Positions 45,590-56,165 of a DNA stretch of 64,000 bases are shown one piece after another. The notes under the pieces were generated by a model, which saw only the letters and a program-made list of their open reading frames with translations, did no database searches and was not told the origin of the DNA. Both the position numbers and the translations under genes were made by a program. This DNA is from Thysanoteuthis rhombus (Eukaryota > Mollusca > Cephalopoda > Oegopsida > Thysanoteuthidae), in contig OY735205.1 in the NCBI GenBank assembly GCA_963457665.1, positions 27,370,191 to 27,434,190 on the forward strand, written 5' to 3'. Each line of letters starts with the position of its first letter. Position 1 is the stretch's first letter.

Positions 45590-45880
45590 AATCCAGGCCA
45601 GGTTTGTCATTCAATAGAAATCGTCTTGTGAACAAATTCTTTTGTTGCTAAGCCCCGTTGGGGTGATACAGACGTAGCCAGACAGACCAACCGAAGAAAT
45701 CTATTCCTCTCAATAAGTAGGGAAAGTAAGCTATTTTTTTTAAAATCCCCCCACCGAAATAAGTTTTTTGGGAGGGGTTCAGAATGTAATATAAGTGTAT
45801 GCTAAATTGGTCACTAGTTTGTACCCGTTTGGTTTCTGAAAATTCAGACCGTTTTAGTAATCACGGCACAAGTTTGTAAT
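45590..45880 (-). repeat. Inverted copy of 44700-44830
   Basis: The complement of 45757-45873 reads 'gatccgaattttc'-like, then 'acgggtacaaactagtgacc', 'aatttagcatacact' and 'ctgaacccctccca', matching 44720-44815 almost block for block. The two inverted copies lie about 1 kb apart. Confidence 0.65.
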
Positions 45881-46399
45881 ATCAAGACTGACCAATATGG
45901 AGTTGTTGATTTAGCTCGACAAAATTATCATTTTCCCTATCATCCTAAGTCTATGGCTCGTAGCTTCACTGACAGTTGTCAAAAGTATACGACAATAGAC
46001 TTGGCTGAGAGTTGCTACTGATACTATATTTCTGGTATGTTAGGAAGGGAGAAAAGAAAGTTGAGTTTTTTTATAAGAGTATAAGAAGGCAGATGGACTA
46101 ATGTCTGCTACTGATGCTATAATTTTGATAGACATGGCTCTCCTTATATATATGATGATTTTAATTTTGAAAAAATTGTTTCTCTTGCTTTTTTCTCACT
46201 GTCTCTGTAACATCTTAGTGTCAATTCCCTTCCTAAATAATCTTACCATCAAAGAACCTGTGAATTCATTGAAGACTTAAAATTTGGAGAAACTCTTGTA
46301 TGTAGGAAAATGTTCAATATGTTACCAAAATAGTGATCCACTGAAGAGGTTACATAACTAAGTAGGTGGTATTAATTGACCTTTAGTAACATCGTTTTC
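45881..46399. other. No gene or recognisable element seen
   Basis: AT-rich sequence. Confidence 0.45.
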
Positions 46400-46572
46400 G
46401 CAATATTAGGCCAGGCCTCGTAGTATAGCGAAATGTTTCTCGTTCTATTCATCAGATTAGGCGTGGTTTGAGTTTTGAATATACTATTTCAAGCTGGTCT
46501 ATTAATCTAATCTCCGTAGCCCTACAAATGGCCCGCTGACCAACTAGCCAAAAGGGCTAAAGTCCTTCTCTC
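46400..46572 (-). mobile_element. tRNA-derived SINE, minus copy
   Basis: Minus strand: 'gcccttttggctagttggtc' (box A) near 46558-46539, then 'agcgggccatttgtagggc'. The downstream body contains 'ctgatgaatagaacgagaaa', which superficially resembles a hammerhead core but has no helix II. Confidence 0.5.
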
Positions 46573-47107
46573 TTTGGTTAGTCTGGTCATATTTTGGGGG
46601 TTACGCCACTAGGCACCATCAATAAACGTTTTTTGTTTTGTTTGTTCGCTTGCAAAAAAAAAAAGGGCGTTTTCGAAGTCTCTATGGTCAAACCTTGTAC
46701 TGGTATTTTTTTTCACGAAATTTCGGCTAAAATTCATTTTCTTTTTAGACAATCATAGCTAATTAGTTCTGGTACACGCTCGGGCTATGGTTGTTCATTC
46801 ATGAGAGGTACGGATATCTGTGTCTTGCTTGGCCATTTTGAAGGAAACTGGGACATATCAAGCCACTCCTGTCCCCACCTATTACTTAACATTATCTTCC
46901 TGTAATTTTTATCTCCTCCGGTTATTATACAAAATCCATTTCTCTTCATGTGATGATACAATGCAAAAATGGATCAGTTTCATACGTTGAAACATGATTC
47001 CTTGCCAATCCCTCTTAAATGACTTGAACCGGCTCCAATTGATTCAGTGGCTGAAGGTTTCGGGTCATTTTCCTCCGCGGCTTTCGAACATTCATCAACT
47101 GATTATT
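46573..47107. other. No gene or recognisable element seen
   Basis: AT-rich sequence. Confidence 0.45.
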
Positions 47108-47345
47108 CATCATCATCATCATCATCATCATGACGTCCGTCGTTGGACAGAAACTTTCCCCGAGCTTCGCTAGATCTCTCCGTCCAAGCGATTATCTGAC
47201 TTTATCGCAACATGCTCTGTCCATTGCTATTTGAGCTTTTTAATGGACTATGTTTTTAATCTAATGTACTATGCTGTCTCTTGTGGCCCTTCTATTTGAT
47301 GTTAAGCAAGACTCACTCTTGTGCAAGTTACTTGTTTCCTAGTTT
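47108..47345 (-). mobile_element. RTE-like LINE fragment with long (GAT)n tail
   Basis: On the plus strand (CAT)8 or so, then 'gacgtccgtcgttggacaga', 'aactttccccgagcttcgct', then 'gctatttgagctttttaatgg' and 'tgctgtctcttgtggccctt'. Part of the 3' segment is missing relative to 49388-49985. Confidence 0.75.
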
Positions 47346-47434
47346 GACTTTGAAAAAAAAAACGGATATATTTGAATTTCTATAAAATTATCATTCTCGT
47401 TTATAAATCTTGTTAAAATGTAGGAGTTCATTGT

Positions 47435-47535
47435 TTCTGTTGGTGGGTAGGAAATAATTTTCTTAGCAAAATTGTTACCTTCAAGTGGAAGAGTTTATTA
47501 TCACGGACATAGGAACGAACGGAAAGTGTTGCACT
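47435..47535 (+). repeat. Dispersed repeat, 3' part of the 11755 family
   Basis: 'ggtgggtaggaaataatttt', 'ttcaagtggaagagtttatt', 'atcacggacataggaacga', matching 38660-38735. Confidence 0.55.
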
Positions 47536-47784
47536 GTTTGTTAAATAGATGGTTTTGGTTGATTTCTCTTGATTTCTAAACTGAAATATCCAATTGCAAA
47601 TCTAATTAAAATCATGTTTGCTTCGTAGCAGCTGAGGAATTCATCTTCTTCGCACTTTCAGATTCTTTGTTGCTCAACTTGGATATGTATAAATTGTGAA
47701 AGCCAGGAGCTGAAGAGCTTTAAACATTTGTATTGTCTATAATTTGGAAAAGAGTAATCAACATACAAATTTAATGATATATGA

Positions 47785-47900
47785 TATCACATCTGAAGAA
47801 AACCGTCGATTGAATCGGTCGAAACGTTGTACCAATATTAAAGATCGGAAGAAGAGGTTATAATTTATGAACAGAAGTTGGTGAGATTTATACACTTGTC
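47785..47900 (+). repeat. Repeat with hammerhead-like core, copy 1
   Basis: CTGAAGA (47793-47799) is followed by a possible helix II (ACCG 47802-47805 with CGGT 47816-47819) and GAAAC (47821-47825). 'gttgtaccaatatta' can form a poor helix III. Shares the whole block up to 'gaacagaagttggtga' with 61895-62000. Either a hammerhead-derived repeat or a coincidence. Confidence 0.45.
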
Positions 47901-48045
47901 TTTAACACGGATAAAAATTCTTGAAGAATAAAAAACGAACATCGTTTAATTTATCAATCAGAAATATATATATATATTTTAATTTCTAAATACCGGGCTT
48001 AAAAGTAAGCCAGTTATTGAACTAAACATATTTTTAGAGGACAAT

Positions 48046-48351
48046 TACCTCATCCAACGCTATACATTGACTAAAAACAGAATAAAAATCAGTTCGTATA
48101 CACCTACAATGTAGTGATGGCAACTGAAAGTTTCAATTTTCCATATCTTGGACAATTGACTTAAGGGAAAATCTCTCAACCGGAAAAAAAAAGAATCCTG
48201 GATCGACTCCCAAAATGTGATCAATTCTTCCTTAGCCGATTGCCCATCCTTCAGCGAAAAGATTATTTAAATTCTCTGAGAACTTTTGTAACTATGGTCC
48301 GTAAAAATTGACAAAAACAAGAGTTGATATACCTCTACGTTGGCAGAGGTA
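48046..48351 (-). mobile_element. CCTCTGCC-family MITE, 306 bp, both ends
   Basis: Left TACCTCATCCAACG, right GTTGGCAGAGGTA (48339-48351). The interior has 'cctggatcgactcccaaaat', 'gatcaattcttccttagccg', 'gagaacttttgtaactatgg'. Same orientation as 31386-31787. Confidence 0.7.
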
Positions 48352-49387
48352 AAATAATTGATTTCAGTTGGTTCATGTACACACACTCCAACACACACTA
48401 TACACAGAAGCGTATGTAACCCGCTCTATTACACAGCTTTTCAATTCGTGAAGCCGAATGATAATTCCTCGAGCACAGGTTATCTGTTCAATGATAGATT
48501 TTATATCTTTTTAGATGGAATGAACACCGCTTTTCTAATGAAGGCAGATTTTTATGGTTCTAGCGACAGTTTTAATATTGTCACTTTTATATCCCCGTCT
48601 CATCACAGAAGGTTCGGAAAGGAATTTAATGATGCTAGACTTAGTATTTCATCAGTAATCCTCTCGAATAAGGTGGTACTTGTCTTTATAAAATTGAATA
48701 TGCGACTATTTTTAATGTGTGGGTATGAGTTTTAATGTTAGAATGTATGATCAGTTTCTTAAAACAACTCTTGATAAAAGAAAATGTTTTATTGCTGTTT
48801 TTTTTAAAATGAATTTTCGACTCGTCTTTCTCTCATCTTAAGGTTGCGTGAAAATATAAAATTGTACATTGACGCTATTATGCAAAACTAAAGGTGACAT
48901 CTTGGGGATTAAATAAGCAACTTTAGACTGGTTCATTGCCTTGACGTATAAGGTTAGGGCAAAGATAATTTTTTTCTTTTTACCATCTATCTCAAAGCAT
49001 TATGTCTCAGTTAAGAATAAAAGTTACTAATCAAAATAAGAACCTTCAGAATCTACACATTTACCGACAAGAAACGAGTTCATTTATTTCGAAAGCGTAG
49101 GATTCTGGGGTCCTGGAACCAATGAATTCTTTGAGGGCGTTTTTAGCAGCTGCCGGGTTGTTGAAGATCTCCCTTTCCAAGAAGTGTTCAAAATGCTTGA
49201 AAATATGGTACTTGGTCGAAAACGTGTCTTATGAGTGTACTGAATGAGATTCTTTCGTAGCTTTGTCGGCTCAATTCCAGCGGAGAAGAATTGGTCCTTT
49301 CTGAGGGACCAGTATTGAACGTAAATTTTCTGGCAATATTGGGAGGAGGGGCTAAGATATCATTACACACATACGTTGACCAGATTA
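48352..49387. other. No supportable gene
   Basis: A 125-codon plus-strand frame (48358-48735) begins in CACACTC-rich sequence right after the MITE. It is not low-complexity, but it has no motif, and its length can arise by chance here. Confidence 0.35.
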
Positions 49388-49985
49388 TCATCATCTGTCT
49401 TTCAACGTCCGTCGTTTGACATAGAACTTCCCCAGGATTTGCCACACTTCTCTCTCATGGAGCCAGTACTTTCTGAAATTGTCTACCTTGTCTCTCCATC
49501 TAATATTCTGCCGGAGTGATCTCTGGGGATCTATGTTGCGAGTCACTGTGTCCATCAGTTGTCTGCCATTCGTGCAACATGACCAGCCCACTGCCAGTTG
49601 AGCTTTTTAATGGATTCTATGATGTCCCTGACTCTTGTCTTTTCCCTGATGTACTGTACTGTCTTGTGGTCTCTCCATGTGAGGCCCAGCATAATTTTCT
49701 CATGTGCACGTTGCATAGATCTCAATTTATGAGTATGTCTCTTGGTTAGGTTCCATGTTTCAGCTTCATAAGTTACTATTGGGAGAATGCATTGGTTATA
49801 CACCCTTCTTTTTAGGATTAATGGGATCTTCTTATTTTTGAAGGTTGAGCTTGCTGCTGCCGAAGACTTGCCATCCTAGTGTGATTCTTTGCTTGATTTC
49901 TTCTTTTGAGGGTCTCATGGAGATTTTTTGTCCTAGGTAGATATAGTGATCTACTTTCTCCAGTTCTGTGTCTTCGATTGTGATA
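49388..49985 (-). mobile_element. RTE-like LINE, longest continuous 3' fragment
   Basis: Minus strand, reading from 49985 down: an E-L-E-K-V-D-H-Y-I-Y-L-G-Q segment, K-Q-R-I-T-L-G-W, a stop, NQCILPIVTYEAETWNLTKR, MQRAHEKIMLGLTWRDHKT, YIREKTRVRDIIESIKKL, WQWAGHVARMADN, a frame change, and PGEVLCQTTDVERQ before a short (GAT)n. These are the post-RT thumb and C-terminal blocks of RTE/BovB-type LINE polyproteins. It has at least one stop and one frameshift. Confidence 0.88.
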
Positions 49986-50705
49986 TTGAAAATTAAATAA
50001 ATCTTTTTTTTATCGTTTGGTTGTGAACTTATTAACTCACAAACGTGAGGCCAATTAAGTCTTTTCCTTTTTTTAAAAAAATAAATTGCTTCAGATTAAT
50101 GCATTTTGTCAGGTGGTACCAGGTACTGTGTAAATATACATTGAACAGAAAGTAAAGATTCAATTTAGCGTTATAATTACATTGTAAATAGAACCTTCCC
50201 TCTAAAACCCTGGATGTTTTTCGAAACTTATTCACTTTAAAACATTCTCTTGGGTCCATCTAATATGCATGCCGAATTAGTGCTAATGTTTAAACGGGGA
50301 CACCGATACGAACAGAGCCAGTAATTTTATATAGTGGAGGATAAGATGTTTCGTTGCCTATTTCCCAAGTACAATGAAGTGTCTTCCAACTTAAGTAGGT
50401 CTATTTGTCAGCTTGAATTCACACTTAGGTAACCTTTCCTTCTGCTTACTTACTGGAACATTTAATTATGTTCTTTTCCTTTTGGATATAATTACACTCA
50501 GAGGTGTCTATTAAGCGAGAAATGCGATATAATAAAAACTGACAAAATCCATGCTAACTTGATTATTAATCCTGGCGATTTGTAGGTTAATGAAGAATAG
50601 ATGGCATGAGTGGGAACTTGCACACCAAATTCATGAGTCTACAGTGTCAGAGAAAAGATCGAGGATTCCGGTTTAGTTTACATTCGTTTATTTCATTGTC
50701 AGACT
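49986..50705. other. No gene or recognisable element seen
   Basis: AT-rich sequence. Confidence 0.45.
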
Positions 50706-50900
50706 CCAGTCCAAGTTGGGATCGATCTACTCCCCACCTGTCATTGCAATGAGAACAACCCTCACGAAATCAAGAGGTGTAAACCCTCCACTGTTTGTCT
50801 ATCGTTAAACCAAACAGATATGTAGAATTAACATTTCACTACCGTTGTTTGAAATTGCAACCTATGCTGCTCTCTGACCAACTGAGCCAAACTGGCAAGT
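50706..50900 (-). mobile_element. tRNA-derived SINE, minus copy
   Basis: Minus strand: 'ccagtttggctcagttggtc' is a canonical box A (50893-50874), followed by a weak box B 'ggttgcaatttcaaac'. The body matches 42495-42612, and its end 'gatcccaacttggactgg' resembles the end of 14030-14225. Confidence 0.7.
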
Positions 50901-53116
50901 CTTTTATATCTACGAATTCATTTCATGTATACAATGCAAGAGTTGAAGGAATCATAATCATTTGGACTAGAAGTAAGAGTGTAGTTTGAGCCTGCAGCAG
51001 CGAGGCTTGTTAGTGCAGATTCTTCGTTGAGAATTAAGCAGTTAAAAGGTTTCCCCTTTATCCGCGTTTTTGCTTTGCGCGGTCAACTCCATAAATAAAT
51101 AATTCATAATTTCCAATCATCCGCTCGAGGTCATAGAACATGTCTATCGCGGATAAGGGGGTGACTGCACAGAAACAAAAATGTGTAGTTCAAGATAGGT
51201 AGCTTGTTTCGGGATTTCAATTGCTAAGACAACGACACAACGAACAAGTTCACAATGCAGGTATCCCTGTTTTATAAAAGTTTGCTTCTTGCTAACCTTT
51301 TTCGTTTCTAAAAAAAAAAAGTCAAAAAGCGGAAATTTTGACCAGCGTCTGTTATACAGTGAGCAGTCATAGAGACGGTACGCATCCTCTTTCAATCTCC
51401 AATAAGTCTTATAATTATCATTTTGGGGGTCTGGGAACGCTCAAAAATGTTTGCAATTAGAATAGTATAATTTTCCAGCTCTGTGATTAATTTTCACCAC
51501 CGAATGAAGTGAAATGACGAAGGAGACGATAATGTTGCAAAATAAATATTTGCTGCGTAAAATTGCTATTTTTTTTTTTTTTTTTTTTATTAGGCTCCTA
51601 ACTTATAAATTTACCTACGCAGCTGAAAATTTCACTATAAGTTTCTATTCTAGAATAGATAATTATATTTGGTGGAATTGATATGCTTCTTCATTATTTT
51701 TGTACATTTGGTTAAGAAAAATATCAGTGTCTTACAAACCACACTGAAACAAATACAAAAGGATTGTAACAGCTAAAATTTCCCTGGTTGGAAAATTGCT
51801 GTATCGTTTAAAAATATTTTTTTGTCTTTCATTACAAATGTGTTCTCCATCTTTTAACTACAACAGTTTCAATATGGCTGCATTCTGCTGCCGACTTTTA
51901 TGTCAACCAGAACTTGTTTTGGAGAAGTGTCTGTTTTAAATAATTTAGCTATGCGGTTAGGAAAGACCATTTTTCAAGAATAAAGTCATGAATTATTAAC
52001 GAATCCTTCCAGAAGATTTGTATCAGCCCAATAATGTTATCTTAATACTAATCTATTCTCTCTACTTTCTTGATGTTCCGCTAGAATATTTGATTTTCAG
52101 AACTGCAATTTCTTTCATTTTACCTGTGGCTCTTTTAGTGAAAGCTGCATATCAAATAATCTCCGTGTGAGGGAAAAAAAACGAAAACCTCTTTAACAGA
52201 AACTATTTGAAATTGGTGTTTGAGGAAAAAAAAAAGAGCTACCTCGAAAGTAAATGGATATATTCTCATCGTGGATATCTTCTTTAATATCTTTAAAATC
52301 GTCTCAGGCAATTTTGTTTGGCAATTTCAATGGTACAAAAACCTAATTCAGCTTATTGTTGGTATGCAGAATAAAAACGGCTATGATCTTCCGATAATCT
52401 CAGTTCACTTTGTGCTCTCATCACACGCGCAATAATTCAGATTTCAACTTTTTTTGTAATCTTCTTTCCGGTGATAATCTTTATCCTTTAATCTGTTATT
52501 TCCTGCAAGAAGAAAAAAAACTCCTAAATCTGGAAATTTTTATCAAGGTAAGGAATTATTGACAATAGACTATGAACGTAAAAGCAAGAGCTTCTTTACA
52601 ACATTTATCTTTGTGCAGGCAAGGGCGTCTGTTAGGGGATGGGGGCTTGGACCATCCTTCGGATCGTGCGTGTTCACCGAGGACGAGGGGGTTTGAATAC
52701 TCAATAATGGATGATATTTCTCTACAGTTGCTTTATGTAAGCCAGACTCAATGCTCCCATATAAAAGACTGTAATATCAGTCACTGGCAATAGGGTTGCC
52801 ACTGAGGTATATTGTTAATATATCCTTATGCCCCCATTGGCCAGCTTCTGGAAAGGTGACAGCGGGCAACCCATGATTGCTGATATGAATTCGGTTCTTT
52901 CACTTTCTTACTGATTTAAGTTCTCCGTAGCGTACGATTTGCACACATGAAAAATGTCTACTATTTTACATCAAAAAATATTCTTCAATCAGAATATCAA
53001 AACTATCAATTTTCTAATTGTGTTATGGATATATAATCTGACAGAAATAATTATGAGTGCGTTACATCATTTTGAAACTATTTGAATGCAGGTATTTGTC
53101 CCCTTGCCTCACCGGC
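50901..53116. other. Long stretch without a supportable gene
   Basis: About 2.2 kb. Poly(T) at 51569-51588. A slightly GC-richer patch at 52610-52700 has no recognisable frame. Confidence 0.45.
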
Positions 53117-53185
53117 GGACTGTTTGGCTCAATGATAGGAGCGACGCTACGGTAAAGCGGCTATCCCATCCTACAGTGGCCCATT
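53117..53185 (+). mobile_element. tRNA-like SINE head
   Basis: 'gactgtttggctcaatgata', 'ggagcgacgctacgg' has a box A and an anticodon-arm-like layout; box B is not clear. Confidence 0.4.
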
Positions 53186-54548
53186 TTCTTTAATTGTCTT
53201 TTCTATTTATGCTGTGAAGGCCAAATGATACATTCACCGTGTATTAACCGGAGGTCATCTCAAATAGTTTCAAAGTAATACAAGACATTCATAATCGAGA
53301 TATATATATATATATATAATGATAAAGAGTGGGTTATTTTCATGATAGAAATCATCTCGTAGCAGTGCAAATATATACCTTGAATTCTCTGTGAGGAATA
53401 AGTCGTAGATATATAATATGCGGGTCAGACTTGTTTTGAGCCATTTTTCTATAACCTGACATTTAAAAAGACTATTCATCTAACCTGGCTCTAGAACCAT
53501 TTGAGTGGAATACTGAGCTTAGATTTCTATACATTTCCTTGAAGAATTAAATGTTATAAATTCAGGGAAACTGTTGAACTCGTATTGAAAATCTACTGAT
53601 ATTTTTCTCAGAGATTCTTGCTCTTCCATCAGATGAGAAAAATAAAACTGCGGCACCGAGTGGTGAGGCTGAATTAAATCGATAGTTTTTTGGTTTCTTT
53701 CAAACTTTGATTTTTTTTTCTTTAACTATGTCAACTCAATAACCTTTATTTTCTTTTGTTACTTCTATACATTTCTTAAAAGTTTGAATCAAAAATTATT
53801 TTCCTCTCCTTTCTCAAACTTTAACTCTAAATTGGGGGACCCTGCATTGTTTCTTTGATCACATTTTTCTTTCAAATACTATTCCCGCCATGAATGTCGA
53901 AAAATGTAATGAAAACTTTTTTTTTAACCAAACTGATCTCCATTGTTCCTTGAACAAAGTATCCCCAAATACAGTTCCTCCCCATGAATGAACAATTGTT
54001 TTCAAGAACTTTTTAATTCTATTCTTTCTCAGCCTCTATGAAAGGAGAGAGCGCAAAGAATTAAAAACAAAACTTAACCCATTAACTGCGACAGGAGCAG
54101 CTCATTAGCCGGGTTTTAAATGCAGTGCTTTGATTATACAGGCTGGCACAAGATAGGCTGAACAATTTGTTTTCTCTGTAAACAACGGACCCTTCCTTTT
54201 GGAGTTACAGACAGAGAGACTTTAAAAACAAGTCGAAAAAAATCGTACGATGCTTTTATTGGAAGGGTCTATTGTCTGACTGACGGAAATTTCCGTCGTT
54301 TGCAGTTTAGCCACAGAACTCAGTGACTGAAATTTGCAGTTAAAAAGTTGATATTATTGAATCTGTTGGTTTTATTTTTGCCCCTCTCCTGGTAGAAATC
54401 ATTCCATTGAAGTGAAAACATAAGGAATTTATTTAATGAGAACAACACAGCTTCACTTCTTTCAACAGACATTATAAATCTGACAGCATATTTATTCTGT
54501 CTGCCTCTTCTATTTTCTTAAATTAAACGTTATTATAAAATTCTTATC
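53186..54548. other. No gene; short (TA)n at 53299-53319
   Basis: AT-rich sequence. Confidence 0.45.
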
Positions 54549-54779
54549 GGTCACCATGGCTCAATGGTAGAGTGCTCACCTCCAGTTTTGTGGATCCTCG
54601 TTCAGTCCACTACAGAATCATATCAAAGACTTTAAAATGGTAGTCTATGTTTCTCTGTGCAAGAACCAGGATTTGATTAATGCCTCCCTAGGGCTACAGG
54701 TTACGGTCAAAAACATACACTGGTCTTGGTAAAATCATCGAAATCAAACGACGTCGAGTATCTCGACGAGTGACCATTC
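54549..54779 (+). mobile_element. tRNA-derived SINE joined tail-to-tail to a LINE
   Basis: Box A 'catggctcaatggtagagtg' (54554 on), box B-like 'ctcgttcagtccac' (54597 on), body shared with 40905-41155. Its 3' part ends 'gagtgaccattcatcatcat', running straight into the (CAT)n that is the reversed (GAT)n tail of the LINE at 54780-55156. Confidence 0.75.
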
Positions 54780-55156
54780 ATCATCATTATCATCATCATC
54801 AGTTTTCAACGTCCGTTGTTGGACATAAACCTTCCCCAGGATTCACCACAATTCTCTATCATGAGTATTTCCTGAATTTGGCTAGTTCATCTCTCCATCT
54901 TGTGTTCTGTCGGCTTCAGTTTCTTATGTGATCTCTGGGGATCCATGTTGTGAGACACGTTGTCCATCGGTTGTCTTTCATTCTTGCAACATGGCCTGCC
55001 CATTGCCATTTGAATTTTTAATAGTTTCTATGATGTCACAAACACCTGTTTTTTTCTTTATATAATGTGCTGTCTTGTGATCTCAGTTTGTAGACCTATC
55101 TCTTGGTTAGTTTCCACGTTTCAGCTCCATAAGTGACTATCGGGAGAATGCATTGG
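54780..55156 (-). mobile_element. RTE-like LINE fragment
   Basis: (CAT)n, 'caacgtccgttgttggacat', 'aaaccttccccaggattcac', then 'tgcaacatggcctgcccatt', ending 'gggagaatgcattggta'. Same strand and same blocks as 49388-49800. Confidence 0.82.
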
Positions 55157-55564
55157 TAACCCAAAAGCTGAAAATGGATGTTACGAACAATTGCTTGTGT
55201 ATACATAACCCTGTGACACCCTCGATGATATGGCAAAAGCAGGGAATGATGATTCTTCCCAACTTCTCGTCAGACTTGTTTCCCGACGTTCATTATTGGC
55301 ACCAAAAGTGGCGTGTGAGATCGGCAACAGCAACGGCGTCGGATTTGTGGGGACAGAATATATCCGAAGAACCCAGGAAAACTCTAATAAAATAATCTAA
55401 AAAAATCTAGAAGATAATCTAAAAAGATTGCAGGGTGACGCAGTTGGACCTTTCACCGTCACTGTTTGTATGCAATGAGACTCCCAGACTCGGTTGTTAC
55501 CACGTCGTGCATCAGATGGAGCAATGATCTTTTTTTCTCCGTTTTTGGAATGATCCATCAAGAG
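55157..55564. other. Unique spacer between two LINE copies
   Basis: An 80-codon frame here has no motif. Confidence 0.4.
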
Positions 55565-56165
55565 TCATAATCATCTTCTTTTATCATCCGTCATTCGAGA
55601 CATGAACCTTCCCCCAGGATTCGCCAAACTTTTCTATCATGGGCGTCGTGGAGCTAATACCTTCCGAACTTGGCTAGTTCGTCTATCTATCAAGTGTTCT
55701 GTCGGCCTCGGTTACGCAAGTTATCTCTGGGGATCCGTGTTATGAATTGTGATGTTAATCGGTTGTCTGCCATTCTTGCAACATGACCAGCCAACTGCCA
55801 TTTGAATTTTGTAATGGGTTTTATGTCTCAGACTCCTGTTTTCTCCCTGATATATTGTGCTGTCTTGTAATCTCTCCATGAGAGGTTGAGCATGATTCTT
55901 TCGTGTTCACGTTGTATGGTTCTCGGTTTGAGGGTTATTCTCTTGGCTAGGTTCCATGTTTCAGCTCCATAGGCGACTATCGGGAGGGTACATTGGTTGT
56001 ATACTCTTTTCTTTTTAAGACTTATGGGACTTTCATGTTTTTGAAGGTTAAGCTATTTCCAACGTGGTTGTTACATATGACCTTTGTTCATGTGAAGGCC
56101 GACTTAGTTTTCTTCATTCAGTTCATCAAGCATTTTTGGGAGGTCATAGTGCTTCTTTTTGTCTC
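55565..56165 (-). mobile_element. RTE-like LINE fragment, head-to-tail with the previous copy
   Basis: 'tcatccgtcattcgagacat', 'gaaccttcccccaggattcg', 'gcaacatgaccagccaactg', 'tccatgtttcagctccatag', then RT-side sequence 'tgaaggccgacttagttttc', 'ttcattcagttcatcaa', matching 24240-24300. A deletion lies between thumb and RT. Confidence 0.82.

Noticed and set aside
46440..46470. Minus-strand CTGATGAATAGAACGAGAAAC
   Set aside because: Has CUGAUGA and GAAAC but no complementary bases between them for helix II; it is part of a SINE body.
48358..48735. 125-codon plus-strand frame
   Set aside because: Starts in CACA-rich sequence next to a MITE; no motif; a length like this is expected about once by chance in a window of this size and composition.
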